DNA of 7,847 bases from an uncultured Actinomycetes bacterium (GCA_903893955.1 CAITOG010000140.1:1-7847); one strand, 5' to 3'; counted from the stretch's first letter, positions 1 through 6,484 are shown. Notes: generated by a model not told the origin, from the letters alone. Program-made: numbers and translations.

Positions 1-1351
1 CTGTCCGACGTGCGTCGGGCAGCCATGAGGCGAAGGTGAACCCGTCTCGCTCGAGCTCGGCGAGAGCCCATGCGGCGCTCGAGTCGGCGCCAGGCAGCTC
101 CACCGTCACGAAGGGAAGGTCGAGCCCCTCGAACCCTTCGAGGGCGTCCGCTGCCACGTCGAGGAGGTCGTGGCCGATGGAGGTCACCTCGATGGTGGCT
201 CGACCACCGTCCACCCAGCTGACCGCCGACGAGGCGATGGTCTGCGGCTGGTTCGGCTCCTGGCTCGTCGTCTCGATGCTCCGCTCGAGGCCCAGCTGGT
301 CGGCCATTGAACGCAACAGCGGCGCCAGGCGCTTCGTGACGACCAGGGTCGACGCCGTGGACGGTGCGCAGCGGTTGTACATCACCACCAGCCCTCCTCG
401 ACCGACGCCGCCATCGGGGAGGCCGGCCATCGAGGTAGCGGGATCGGTGGCCCCGATCAAGACGCCGACTTCCACCGCACCTCGCCGGAGCGCGGTGACC
501 TGGGAGCCCGTGTGGTTCGAGACGCAGTGGCACAACACCCCGGTGACGCCGAGCTCGATGGCTCGGTCATTGCGCGCCGCTGCGAGCTGCTCGGCGAGAT
601 GGTGACCCCGGAACCTCGGGTCGACGATCATGCGACCCGCCTCCGGCACGAGGCCGCCGGGAGCGAAGGTGAGCGCACAGTGGCCCACGACCTCGCCCTC
701 CATCGTCTTGGCCACCACCGAGTGCATCAGCCCGGCCGCGAGGAGTCGTCGGATGTGGCGCTCGTCGTAGAAGGCTGGTTCGCAGTACGTGTAGCCGTAA
801 CAGCGATAGACGCAGCGAATCAGGTCGGGGATGTCAGCTGCCTCGAGCGGGCCGATCGCAAGGTGGTCGGCCACCTCGTCGGGTGCGTCAGGAGCATCAG
901 GACCGATGACCTCGTCGCCGATCGTGCGTCCGTCTGCCCTCGTCAGATCGAGGCTGCACTCTGCCAGGTTGCCCTCAGACGGTCGGTACCTCGTCGAGAG
1001 AGCGTCGGCGAAGCCCATGGCGACGAGCCGCCGAGAACCGAGCTGGCGGACCTCACGCGAGGTCAGCGGGAGGCGGCTGTCGAGGACTCGGACGAGGAAG
1101 GTCCCACCGTCGAAGACCACCTCGACGTCGATCGCCTCGTCACCCACCACCACCTCACGTCGGCGCGCTTCTCTGAGGAGCTCCTCGACGAGGACCTGGA
1201 GCTTGGTCGATCGCTCGACACCGACCCCATTGCCGATGGCACACGCACGCACCGCGGTGGCCACCGCCTCGAGCGGAGCCCCCTCTCGCAGTTGCACTCT
1301 GAGCTCTGGCGCCAGCGCCGTGCTCGCCTCATGCCCGGACCGGGTCGTCAC
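1..1351 (-). CDS. HATPase-like/GNAT acetyltransferase fusion protein (3' end outside window)
   Basis: The frame is open for 450 codons from a GTG at 1351 to the window edge. An in-frame TAG four codons upstream leaves that GTG as the only plausible early start. Residues about 15-135 look like an anti-sigma/HATPase_c module: a helix with VEELLREARRRE (about 55-66) sits where the N-box belongs, but the usual Asn is Arg, and the G1 box region reads LDSRLPLT, so ATP binding is probably lost. Residues about 165-330 are a GNAT domain with CVYRCYGYTY (180-189), VVGHCAL and the acetyl-CoA loop DPRFRGHHLAE (244-254). A third region (about 370-450) contains ELERDGFTFASWLPDA, which resembles the C-terminal part of this fusion family as I remember it. 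The acceptor substrate is unknown. A signalling or regulatory role is inferred from the HATPase-like part only. It is transcribed divergently from the phosphonate operon. Confidence 0.85.
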   Translation of the reverse strand, partial: MTTRSGHEASTALAPELRVQLREGAPLEAVATAVRACAIGNGVGVERSTKLQVLVEELLREARRREVVVGDEAIDVEVVFDGGTFLVRVLDSRLPLTSREVRQLGSRRLVAMGFADALSTRYRPSEGNLAECSLDLTRADGRTIGDEVIGPDAPDAPDEVADHLAIGPLEAADIPDLIRCVYRCYGYTYCEPAFYDERHIRRLLAAGLMHSVVAKTMEGEVVGHCALTFAPGGLVPEAGRMIVDPRFRGHHLAEQLAAARNDRAIELGVTGVLCHCVSNHTGSQVTALRRGAVEVGVLIGATDPATSMAGLPDGGVGRGGLVVMYNRCAPSTASTLVVTKRLAPLLRSMADQLGLERSIETTSQEPNQPQTIASSAVSWVDGGRATIEVTSIGHDLLDVAADALEGFEGLDLPFVTVELPGADSSAAWALAELERDGFTFASWLPDARRT

Positions 1352-1363
1352 ACGAGCAGCCTA
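1352..1363 (-). promoter_or_regulatory. Putative -10 element for a leaderless transcript of the GNAT-fusion gene
   Basis: On the minus strand TAGGCT (1363-1358, matching TANNNT) lies exactly 6 bases before the GTG start at 1351. That spacing would place the transcription start at or next to the start codon, as is common for leaderless mRNAs in actinobacteria. There is no convincing Shine-Dalgarno sequence and no good -35 hexamer. The TAG of this element is also the in-frame upstream stop. Confidence 0.35.
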
Positions 1364-1408
1364 GAGGGGCAGGTCCAGCGCTGGCAGGTGGCCTCCAGGT
1401 GCCCACCG

Positions 1409-1414
1409 TAGAAT
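1409..1414 (+). promoter_or_regulatory. Putative -10 element for the phnYZ-like operon
   Basis: TAGAAT matches the TATAAT consensus at 5 of 6 positions and lies in the 85-base gap between the divergent genes. Transcription would start near 1421, giving a leader of about 16 bases that still includes the ribosome binding site. No recognisable -35 hexamer lies 16-18 bases upstream, so either an activator is involved or the call is wrong. No Pho-box-like direct repeat was seen. Confidence 0.35.
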
Positions 1415-1426
1415 CGAGGCGACGAC

Positions 1427-1431
1427 AGGAG
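1427..1431 (+). promoter_or_regulatory. Ribosome binding site of the PhyH-type dioxygenase gene
   Basis: AGGAG is followed by a 5-base spacer and the ATG at 1437. This fixes the start of the first gene of the operon. Confidence 0.7.
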
Positions 1432-1436
1432 CAGGC

Positions 1437-2204
1437 ATGGAGCGCCAAGCGGGACCGATCAGCAGCACCGATGAGGCGTTCTTCGCCGAGAACGGATGGC
1501 TGCTGCTCAAAGGGGCCCTGCCGATCGACGTTGCGACCCTCTCTGCCTGGGTGGATGAGGTTGCAGGGTGGGCTGACGACGGCCCGGGCCTCCACTATCG
1601 AGAGGCGACTGACGACGGACCCAAGCTGTGTCGCAGCGAAGACTTCACCCCATCCCACGACGGCTTGCGGTCCCTGCTCACCGACGGGGTCGTGGCCGAG
1701 GTCACCTCAGCCCTCCTCGGCGAGCTAGCGGTCCTCTACAAGGAGAAGGTCAATTACAAGCTCGTCGGTGGTGCCGGCTACGCACCACACCAGGATGCGC
1801 CTGCCTACCCGTTCTTGGCCCGCCACATCTCGTGCATGATCGCCGTCGATCCGGCCACCGAGGAGAACGGCTGCTTGGAGATCGTCTCAGGGATGCAGCA
1901 CGAGCTCCTTGCACAAGACGAGCGGGGTTGCATCGACGAGCGAATCGTCGAGCAGCTCGACTGGACGCCTGCGCCCCTCGACGCCGGCGACGTCTTGTGG
2001 TTCCACTCGAGAACCCCTCACCGTTCGGGGCCCAACCGATCGACCAAAGACCGCCGTGCCCTCTACCCGACGTACAACGCCCGCTCCGAGGGTGACCTGC
2101 GCGACGACTACTACGCGGCCAAGCAGGCAGAGATCGCTGATGCCGACGGTCAAGGCCGCGTGGTGGTCTCGCTGATCGGCGATTTCCAAGGTCGAGCTGT
2201 CTGA
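1437..2204 (+). CDS. phnY: PhnY-like Fe(II)/2-oxoglutarate-dependent phosphonate hydroxylase (PhyH family)
   Basis: This 255-residue protein is of the phytanoyl-CoA dioxygenase (PhyH) type. The facial triad is visible: H118 and D120 in YAPHQDAPAY, then H195 in TPHRSGPN, with R206/R207 about 11-12 residues later as the expected 2-oxoglutarate carboxylate ligand. WFHSRTPHRSGPN and the preceding GDVL are typical of the C-terminal half of the double-stranded beta-helix. No signal peptide or membrane segment is seen, so it should be cytosolic. Its stop codon overlaps the start of a PhnZ-type oxygenase by one base (TGATG), which points to coupled translation. In the known PhnY/PhnZ and PhnY*/PhnZ1 pathways the PhyH partner hydroxylates the alpha carbon of 2-aminoethylphosphonate or methylphosphonate. 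Substrate here is inferred only. TmpA of the trimethyl-aminoethylphosphonate route belongs to a different, gamma-butyrobetaine-hydroxylase-like branch, so that route is less likely. The start is supported by AGGAG at 1427-1431. Confidence 0.85.
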   Translation: MERQAGPISSTDEAFFAENGWLLLKGALPIDVATLSAWVDEVAGWADDGPGLHYREATDDGPKLCRSEDFTPSHDGLRSLLTDGVVAEVTSALLGELAVLYKEKVNYKLVGGAGYAPHQDAPAYPFLARHISCMIAVDPATEENGCLEIVSGMQHELLAQDERGCIDERIVEQLDWTPAPLDAGDVLWFHSRTPHRSGPNRSTKDRRALYPTYNARSEGDLRDDYYAAKQAEIADADGQGRVVVSLIGDFQGRAV

Positions 2205-2764
2205 TGGCGCTCGACAGCGTCGACGACATCCTCGATCTGTTCGCTCGTCGGGGCGGCGAGCACTACGGCGAGGCCGTGAGCCAGACCGACCATGCCCGAC
2301 AGTGCGCGGCCCTCGCTGCATCACAAGGCCTGTCGGACTCCCTGGTAGCAGCAGCCTTGCTCCACGACATCGGCCACCTCATCGACCTCGATGGTGACCT
2401 GAGCTACGAGGACAGCCTTGCGATCGACCAGCGTCACGATTCGATCGGCGCCGACGCGCTCCGCGGGCTCTTCGGTCCAGCCGTGACAGAGCCCATCGCC
2501 CTCCACGTCACGGCGAAGCGGTGGCGCTGCACCGTCCAGCCAGACGCCGTCGGTCAGCTCTCGCCAGCGTCGAGGACGAGCCTCGAGCTCCAAGGGGGCA
2601 CCTTGACCGACGAGGAGCAACTCGCCTTCGAAGGAGCTGACCACTTCGAGGATGCCGTCGTGCTGCGCTCGCTCGATGACGCAGGCAAGGTCGAGGGGCT
2701 CGAGATCCCCGAGCTGGCCAGCTACGAACCGCTGCTGCGCCGCCTCGTTGTCGTCAGCGGTTGA
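2204..2764 (+). CDS. phnZ: PhnZ-like HD-domain diiron oxygenase, oxidative C-P bond cleavage
   Basis: This 186-residue protein is of the 'phosphonate degradation associated HDIG domain' type, close to the roughly 190 residues of PhnZ. Aligned from memory to PhnZ, all six iron ligands are present: H30, H54-D55 (in LLHDIGH), H78 (QRHDSIGAD), H101 and D158 (RSLDDAGK). The substrate-side residues E23 (YGEAVSQ), H58 and K105 (HVTAKRW) are also kept, as is LELQGG at 127-132. The expected reaction is O2-dependent cleavage of an alpha-hydroxyphosphonate to a carboxylate (glycine, formate or similar) plus phosphate, using a mixed-valent Fe(II)/Fe(III) centre. PhnZ Tyr24 aligns with His20 here, with a Tyr shifted by one residue (21), and the PhnZ Trp before the last Asp is Leu157. 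Translation probably depends on coupling: the ATG shares its A with the upstream TGA and no strong Shine-Dalgarno precedes it. A simple HD phosphohydrolase is the alternative, but the conserved K/E/GG motifs argue against it. Confidence 0.87.
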   Translation: MALDSVDDILDLFARRGGEHYGEAVSQTDHARQCAALAASQGLSDSLVAAALLHDIGHLIDLDGDLSYEDSLAIDQRHDSIGADALRGLFGPAVTEPIALHVTAKRWRCTVQPDAVGQLSPASRTSLELQGGTLTDEEQLAFEGADHFEDAVVLRSLDDAGKVEGLEIPELASYEPLLRRLVVVSG

Positions 2765-2773
2765 GCCCGATCG

Positions 2774-4993
2774 TCAATTCAAGCTTGCCAAGGCCGCATT
2801 GAACGTGGCCGAGGGACGCATCACGTCGACCACCAACGTCGGGTCCGGCAGGTAGTACCCACCGATGTCGACCGGTGCGCCCTGCACGGCGACGAGCTCG
2901 CTGACGATCGTCGCCTCCTCGTCCTCGAGTCGTGCCGCCAGCGCGCCGAAGGATGCTGCCAGCTCCGCGTCGTCAGTCTGCGCCGCCAGCTCCTGGGCCC
3001 AGTAGAGGGCCAGGTAGAAGTGGCTGCCGCGGTTGTCGATGCCGCCGAGCTTGCGGCTCGGGGATCGATCCTCGTTGAGCAGTGTCCCGGTGGCTCGGTC
3101 CAGCGTGTCAGCGAGCACCTGGGCGCGTGCGTTGTCGGTGGTGGTGGCGAGGTGTTCGAAGCTCGCTGCCAACGCCAGGAACTCACCCAGGCTGTCCCAG
3201 CGCAGGTAGTCCTCCTTGAGGAGCTGCTGGACGTGCTTAGGGGCAGAGCCGCCCGCCCCCGTCTCGAAGAGGCCGCCGCCGTTGAGCAGCGGCACGATGG
3301 AGAGCATCTTGGCGCTGGTCCCGAGCTCCATGATGGGGAACAGGTCGGTCAGGTAGTCACGCAGCACGTTGCCGGTCACCGAGATGGTGTTGAGGCCACG
3401 TCGGATCCGCTCGAGCGAGAGTGCCGTGGCATCAGCCGGCGGCAGAATCTCGATGGTCAGCCCGTCGGTGTCGAGCTGCGCCAAGGTCGACTCGACCTTG
3501 GCGATCAGGTTGGCGTCGTGGGCCCGGCCGGCGTCGAGCCAGAACACTGCCGGGTCACCTGTGGCCCGTGCACGCTGGACAGCGAGCTTCACCCAGTCTC
3601 GGATCGGGATGTCCTTGGCCTGGCACATCCGGAAGATGTCACCTCCGGCGACCGGGATCTCGAAGACCACCTCGCCGGTGTCGGCGGTGACCTTGACGGT
3701 GCCGTCGGCGGGGATCTCGAAGGTCTTGTCGTGGCTGCCGTACTCCTCGGCCGCCTGGGCCATGAGCCCGACGTTGGGGACAGAGCCCATCGTGGCGGGG
3801 TCGAATGCGCCGTTCGCACGGCAATCCTCGATGACCGTCTGGTAGACCCCGGCATAGCTCGAGTCAGGGATGACGGCCAGAGTGTCAGCCTCGAGACCAT
3901 CGGGACCCCACATGTGGCCCGACGTCCGGATCATCGCCGGCATCGACGCGTCGACGATCACGTCGCTCGGGACGTGGAGGTTGGTGATCCCTCGATCTGA
4001 ATCAACCATGGCCAGCGCGGGACCGGCGGCGATCTCGGACTCGATCGACGACCGGATCGCCTCGCCCTCCGGGAGGGCAGCGAGCCCGTCGAGGATGGCA
4101 CCGAGGCCGTTGTTGGCGCTCAGCCCTGCCGCCGCGAGCACATCGCTGTAGGCAGCGAAGGTCTTCGGGAGGAAGGCTCGAACCACGTGCCCGAAGATGA
4201 TCGGGTCCGAGACCTTCATCATCGTGGCCTTCAAGTGCACGCTGAACAGGACCCCCTCGTCCTTCGCCCGAGCGATCTGTGCGGCCAAGAATCGATCGAG
4301 CGCCGCGGCCCTGAGCACCGCCGCGTCGACGACTTCGCCCTCGAGGACCGGGATCGGGCCTCTGAGCGCCGTGATCGTGCCATCAGCGGCCACCAACTCG
4401 ACGCTGAGCGACCCTGGCGCGGCGATGATCGTGGACTGCTCGGTCGAGCGGAAGTCGTCGGCGCCCATGGTCATCACGTTGGTCTTCGACTCGGCGCTCC
4501 AGGCACCCATCCGGTGCGGGTGCGTCTGGGCATAGTGCTTGACCGAAGTTGGTGCGCGTCGATCCGAGTTTCCCTCTCGCAGCACCGGGTTCACTGCGCT
4601 GCCCAGGACCCGCTTGTAGCGTGCCTGCGCGTCGCGCTCATCGTCAGTGGAGGGGTCGTCGGGGTACTCAGGCAGGTCATAGCCCTTGGAGCGAAGCTCC
4701 TCGATGGCAGCCTTGAGCTGCGGGATCGACGCCGAGATGTTGGGCAGCTTGATGATGTTGGCTTCCGGGTGCTGAACCGCTTGACCGAGCTCTGCCAGAT
4801 CGTCTGCGATCTGCTGCTCGGCGGTGAGTCGCTCTGGGAACGAGGCGATGATCCGACCAGCGAGCGAGATGTCACGGGTCGTCATCTCGACCCCGGCCTT
4901 GGCTGCGTAGGCAGTGATGACGGGCAGCAGCGAGTAGGTGGCGAGCGCTGGTGCCTCGTCGGTGTGCGTGTAGATGATGGTCGAGTCGGCCAT
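2774..4993 (-). CDS. icd: Monomeric NADP+-dependent isocitrate dehydrogenase
   Basis: This 739-residue cytosolic enzyme converts isocitrate to 2-oxoglutarate and CO2 while making NADPH; the length matches the monomeric IDH-II family (about 740). Compared from memory with the Azotobacter vinelandii enzyme, the active-site residues line up: S132, N135, R139 and R145 in SAVNPVLREGNSDRR, K255, then with a two-residue shift D348, Y418, R545, D546 and D550 in NVLRDYLTD. The NADP 2'-phosphate residues H587 (APKHVQQ), R598 and R647 (SPSRK) are present, so NADP specificity is expected. The ATG at 4993 is preferred, giving MADSTIIYTHTDEAP, the usual family N-terminus; a TTG at 5029 would add 12 unconserved residues. 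It is convergent with the phnYZ-like operon, with stop codons separated by 9 bases and no clear terminator hairpin between them. Although it makes 2-oxoglutarate, a cosubstrate of the neighbouring dioxygenase, I take the proximity as coincidental. Confidence 0.97.
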   Translation of the reverse strand: MADSTIIYTHTDEAPALATYSLLPVITAYAAKAGVEMTTRDISLAGRIIASFPERLTAEQQIADDLAELGQAVQHPEANIIKLPNISASIPQLKAAIEELRSKGYDLPEYPDDPSTDDERDAQARYKRVLGSAVNPVLREGNSDRRAPTSVKHYAQTHPHRMGAWSAESKTNVMTMGADDFRSTEQSTIIAAPGSLSVELVAADGTITALRGPIPVLEGEVVDAAVLRAAALDRFLAAQIARAKDEGVLFSVHLKATMMKVSDPIIFGHVVRAFLPKTFAAYSDVLAAAGLSANNGLGAILDGLAALPEGEAIRSSIESEIAAGPALAMVDSDRGITNLHVPSDVIVDASMPAMIRTSGHMWGPDGLEADTLAVIPDSSYAGVYQTVIEDCRANGAFDPATMGSVPNVGLMAQAAEEYGSHDKTFEIPADGTVKVTADTGEVVFEIPVAGGDIFRMCQAKDIPIRDWVKLAVQRARATGDPAVFWLDAGRAHDANLIAKVESTLAQLDTDGLTIEILPPADATALSLERIRRGLNTISVTGNVLRDYLTDLFPIMELGTSAKMLSIVPLLNGGGLFETGAGGSAPKHVQQLLKEDYLRWDSLGEFLALAASFEHLATTTDNARAQVLADTLDRATGTLLNEDRSPSRKLGGIDNRGSHFYLALYWAQELAAQTDDAELAASFGALAARLEDEEATIVSELVAVQGAPVDIGGYYLPDPTLVVDVMRPSATFNAALASLN

Positions 4994-5004
4994 GAGGGGT
5001 CTGA

Positions 5005-5009
5005 CCTCC
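5005..5009 (-). promoter_or_regulatory. Ribosome binding site of icd
   Basis: GGAGG on the minus strand lies 11 bases before the ATG at 4993. The spacing is longer than usual, but it is the only good match near the family-conserved N-terminus and lies downstream of the alternative TTG at 5029, which it therefore disfavours. Confidence 0.55.
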
Positions 5010-5027
5010 GTTGTCGCTGAGACTCCC

Positions 5028-5056
5028 AAGTTAGACCGCCTCAGGCGAGCGGCGAA
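5028..5056 (-). promoter_or_regulatory. Putative icd promoter
   Basis: On the minus strand TTCGCC (5056-5051) and TAACTT (5033-5028, a TANNNT -10) are separated by 17 bases, the ideal spacing, and would start transcription about 25-30 bases before the ATG. The -35 match is weak. An 11-base palindrome lies between the two hexamers. Support is positional only. Confidence 0.35.
5037..5047. repeat. Perfect inverted repeat between the putative icd -35 and -10
   Basis: CGCCT-C-AGGCG is a perfect 5+1+5 palindrome. It lies in the spacer of the putative icd promoter, a position where a bound repressor would block polymerase. It is short and built of common GC-rich bases, so chance is a real possibility. 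Confidence 0.3.
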
Positions 5057-5111
5057 CCAGCCCGCAGATGGCTTGGACCCTGGTCAGGTGGCTGATCAGT
5101 GGGCCCGCTCC

Positions 5112-5687
5112 TCACATCGAAGGCGCCACGATCCGAGCCATCTGCTCGAGCCGGGACGCAGCGCCGGGTGCCACGATGACGACCTGGTTCGTACCTCGGT
5201 AGAGCAACAGCGCGGTGGGGCTCGCTTGGCCACCATCGACCACCTCGCAGCGGACCGATGGGTCCACGGCGCAGTGGCGCGCGGTGGCACCTCGGGCGGC
5301 AGCCATCGAGGAGACGCTGTGCTCGAATGAACTCGGCTGCACCCGCATCATGAAGGTCACCGCCACTGCACTCGTCGTGCCATGGATGTCGTAGGTGCAG
5401 TGAGCTACCAGGTCGCTGCTCGCCGAGTGCGGTGCGGCAACCAAGCGCCCGAGTGCGGCGTCGATGGCCGAGGGGCTGAGCAGCCGGCACGACGAGGCAC
5501 TCATCGTGCTGCCAACCATCCCCATCGCACCGCCGCCCATCGACATCCCCGACATCGAGCCTGCGATCGGCTCAGGGGACGGCCCGATGGCACCGCTGAC
5601 CACCGCGTAGGTGCCGGCAGCGATGCAGCCTCCGACGAGGCCGAAGGAGGCGACCAGTCCGAGACGGCGTCGAGTGCGGGCCTGCAT
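5112..5687 (-). CDS. Exported small protein with methionine-rich segment, SCO1 partner (unknown family)
   Basis: I do not recognise this 191-residue protein as a named family. It starts with a basic n-region (RTRRR, 4-8), then a hydrophobic stretch (9-35) that contains VGGC at 18-21. It could be a lipoprotein signal, with C21 lipidated, or an N-terminal membrane anchor. A Met/Gly/Ser segment follows with six Met in 18 residues (45, 48, 50, 55, 57, 62), the kind of soft-ligand patch known to bind Cu(I) in envelope copper proteins. The C-terminal domain (about 66-191) has four Cys (67, 97, 139, 147) that could form two disulfides or bind metal; SCRLL followed by HCTYD loosely recalls DUF3558-like lipoproteins. 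The ATG at 5687 sits 2 bases after the SCO1 stop (TAG at 5692-5690), so the two are co-transcribed and probably co-translated. An in-frame start further upstream (5765) would lie inside SCO1 and is less likely. Confidence 0.75.
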   Translation of the reverse strand: MQARTRRRLGLVASFGLVGGCIAAGTYAVVSGAIGPSPEPIAGSMSGMSMGGGAMGMVGSTMSASSCRLLSPSAIDAALGRLVAAPHSASSDLVAHCTYDIHGTTSAVAVTFMMRVQPSSFEHSVSSMAAARGATARHCAVDPSVRCEVVDGGQASPTALLLYRGTNQVVIVAPGAASRLEQMARIVAPSM

Positions 5688-5689
5688 GG

Positions 5690-6478
5690 CTACGACCCGG
5701 CGTTCACCGAGATCGAGGTGCCCGCGACCCAGGAGATGGCGCTCAGCGCCTCGGCTGGGGTCCACCCGTTCCGAGGAGGGTTCTTGAGCGATGCGACGCC
5801 GTCGTCAGAGAGGAATTGACGGATGGTCGGGTTGAGCGTGCCGCGGAAGGCCGGGGTCGCCCCAGAGACGAAGCGCTCGGTTCCCCTTGCATCGAGCACC
5901 GCGTAGCCATCGGTGTGGCTCACGTCGTAGGACAGCGGCTGCCCGGTCATCCAGTCGATCCCGGGCGGAGAGCTCTCGGGCTGTTTCGAGGCCTCGATCC
6001 CGAAGTACTTCTCGAGCGCTGCGGTACCGGCAGGCGTCGAACGCGCCAGCGTCCAGGTGACCCCTTCCATCTTGGCGTAGGCGGCCAGGCGAGCCACTGA
6101 GTCACGGCCCGGATCCACGCTGAGCTCGATGAGGGCCACGTGCCCGTTCTGCTTTGCTACGTCGATCGAGTGCTGCACCACGAGGAGGTTGCCCGTGGTG
6201 AACGGGCAGACGTCCTGGCACAGGGTGAGGAACGGGACCACCAGCACCGTCTTGCCGTGGAACGCGGCCAGATCGGTGGTCACCCCGGCTTGGGTCGTCA
6301 GGGGGATGGTGGCGATGGACGATGGGACGGCACGGGAACCAGCCGTCCCGGTCGATGCCGCAGGCTGAGGAGGCGAGCTCGAGCACGCAACGACGAGGAC
6401 GCTGAACACCGCCATTGCCGCAACCGTCACGGCACGAGTCCGCGTCAGGCCTGTCCCGCTGTCGCCCCGTCGTGCCAT
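5690..6478 (-). CDS. SCO1/SenC-family copper chaperone lipoprotein
   Basis: This 262-residue protein is of the SCO1/SenC (thioredoxin-fold) family, which delivers copper to the CuA site of cytochrome c oxidase or acts as a thiol reductase there. The copper ligands are present: CxxxC at 87-91 (LCQDVCPFTT) and the distal His 188 (DVSHTDGYAVLD). The N-terminus has basic residues, a hydrophobic stretch and a lipobox VVAC ending at C32, then a Ser/Pro/Ala-rich linker, so it should be anchored outside the cytoplasmic membrane. The ATG at 6478 is chosen because AGGAGG lies 6 bases upstream; a longer frame to 6574 lacks such support and would spoil the signal peptide. A C-terminal stretch of about 30 residues (KNPPRNGWTPAEALSAISWV) extends past the core fold. 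No oxidase genes are in view. The next gene, 2 bases downstream, encodes a Met-rich exported protein, consistent with a copper-handling unit. Confidence 0.9.
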   Translation of the reverse strand: MARRGDSGTGLTRTRAVTVAAMAVFSVLVVACSSSPPQPAASTGTAGSRAVPSSIATIPLTTQAGVTTDLAAFHGKTVLVVPFLTLCQDVCPFTTGNLLVVQHSIDVAKQNGHVALIELSVDPGRDSVARLAAYAKMEGVTWTLARSTPAGTAALEKYFGIEASKQPESSPPGIDWMTGQPLSYDVSHTDGYAVLDARGTERFVSGATPAFRGTLNPTIRQFLSDDGVASLKNPPRNGWTPAEALSAISWVAGTSISVNAGS

Positions 6479-6484
6479 CCGCTG

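Noticed and set aside
1..1351. GNAT gene as a PhnO-type aminophosphonate acetyltransferase linked to the adjacent phosphonate operon
   Set aside because: PhnO is a single short GNAT domain. This protein is a much larger multi-domain fusion, is transcribed away from the operon, and shows no PhnO-specific feature that I can recognise.
512..1411. Plus-strand open frame of 299 codons, with others at 36-605 and 831-1364
   Set aside because: These lie antisense to the GNAT-fusion gene, whose frame shows recognisable motifs throughout. Their translations show no motif and are rich in Arg, Ser and His, as expected of complementary frames in GC-rich DNA.
3020..4000. Plus-strand open frames opposite icd (3020-4000 and 4187-5020, 326 and 277 codons)
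   Set aside because: They are antisense to a fully conserved isocitrate dehydrogenase. Their length is explained by GC-rich codon bias that suppresses stops, and no domain or ribosome binding site is seen.
2774..5029. Longer icd start at a TTG (5029)
   Set aside because: The extra 12 residues are not family-like, and GGAGG at 5009-5005 lies downstream of that TTG and serves the ATG at 4993, which gives the usual MADSTIIYT-type N-terminus.
5088..5106. CTGATCAG and GGGCCC palindromes after the Met-rich gene, considered as a terminator
   Set aside because: The arms are short, with no usable loop and no T-tract, so this does not make an intrinsic terminator.
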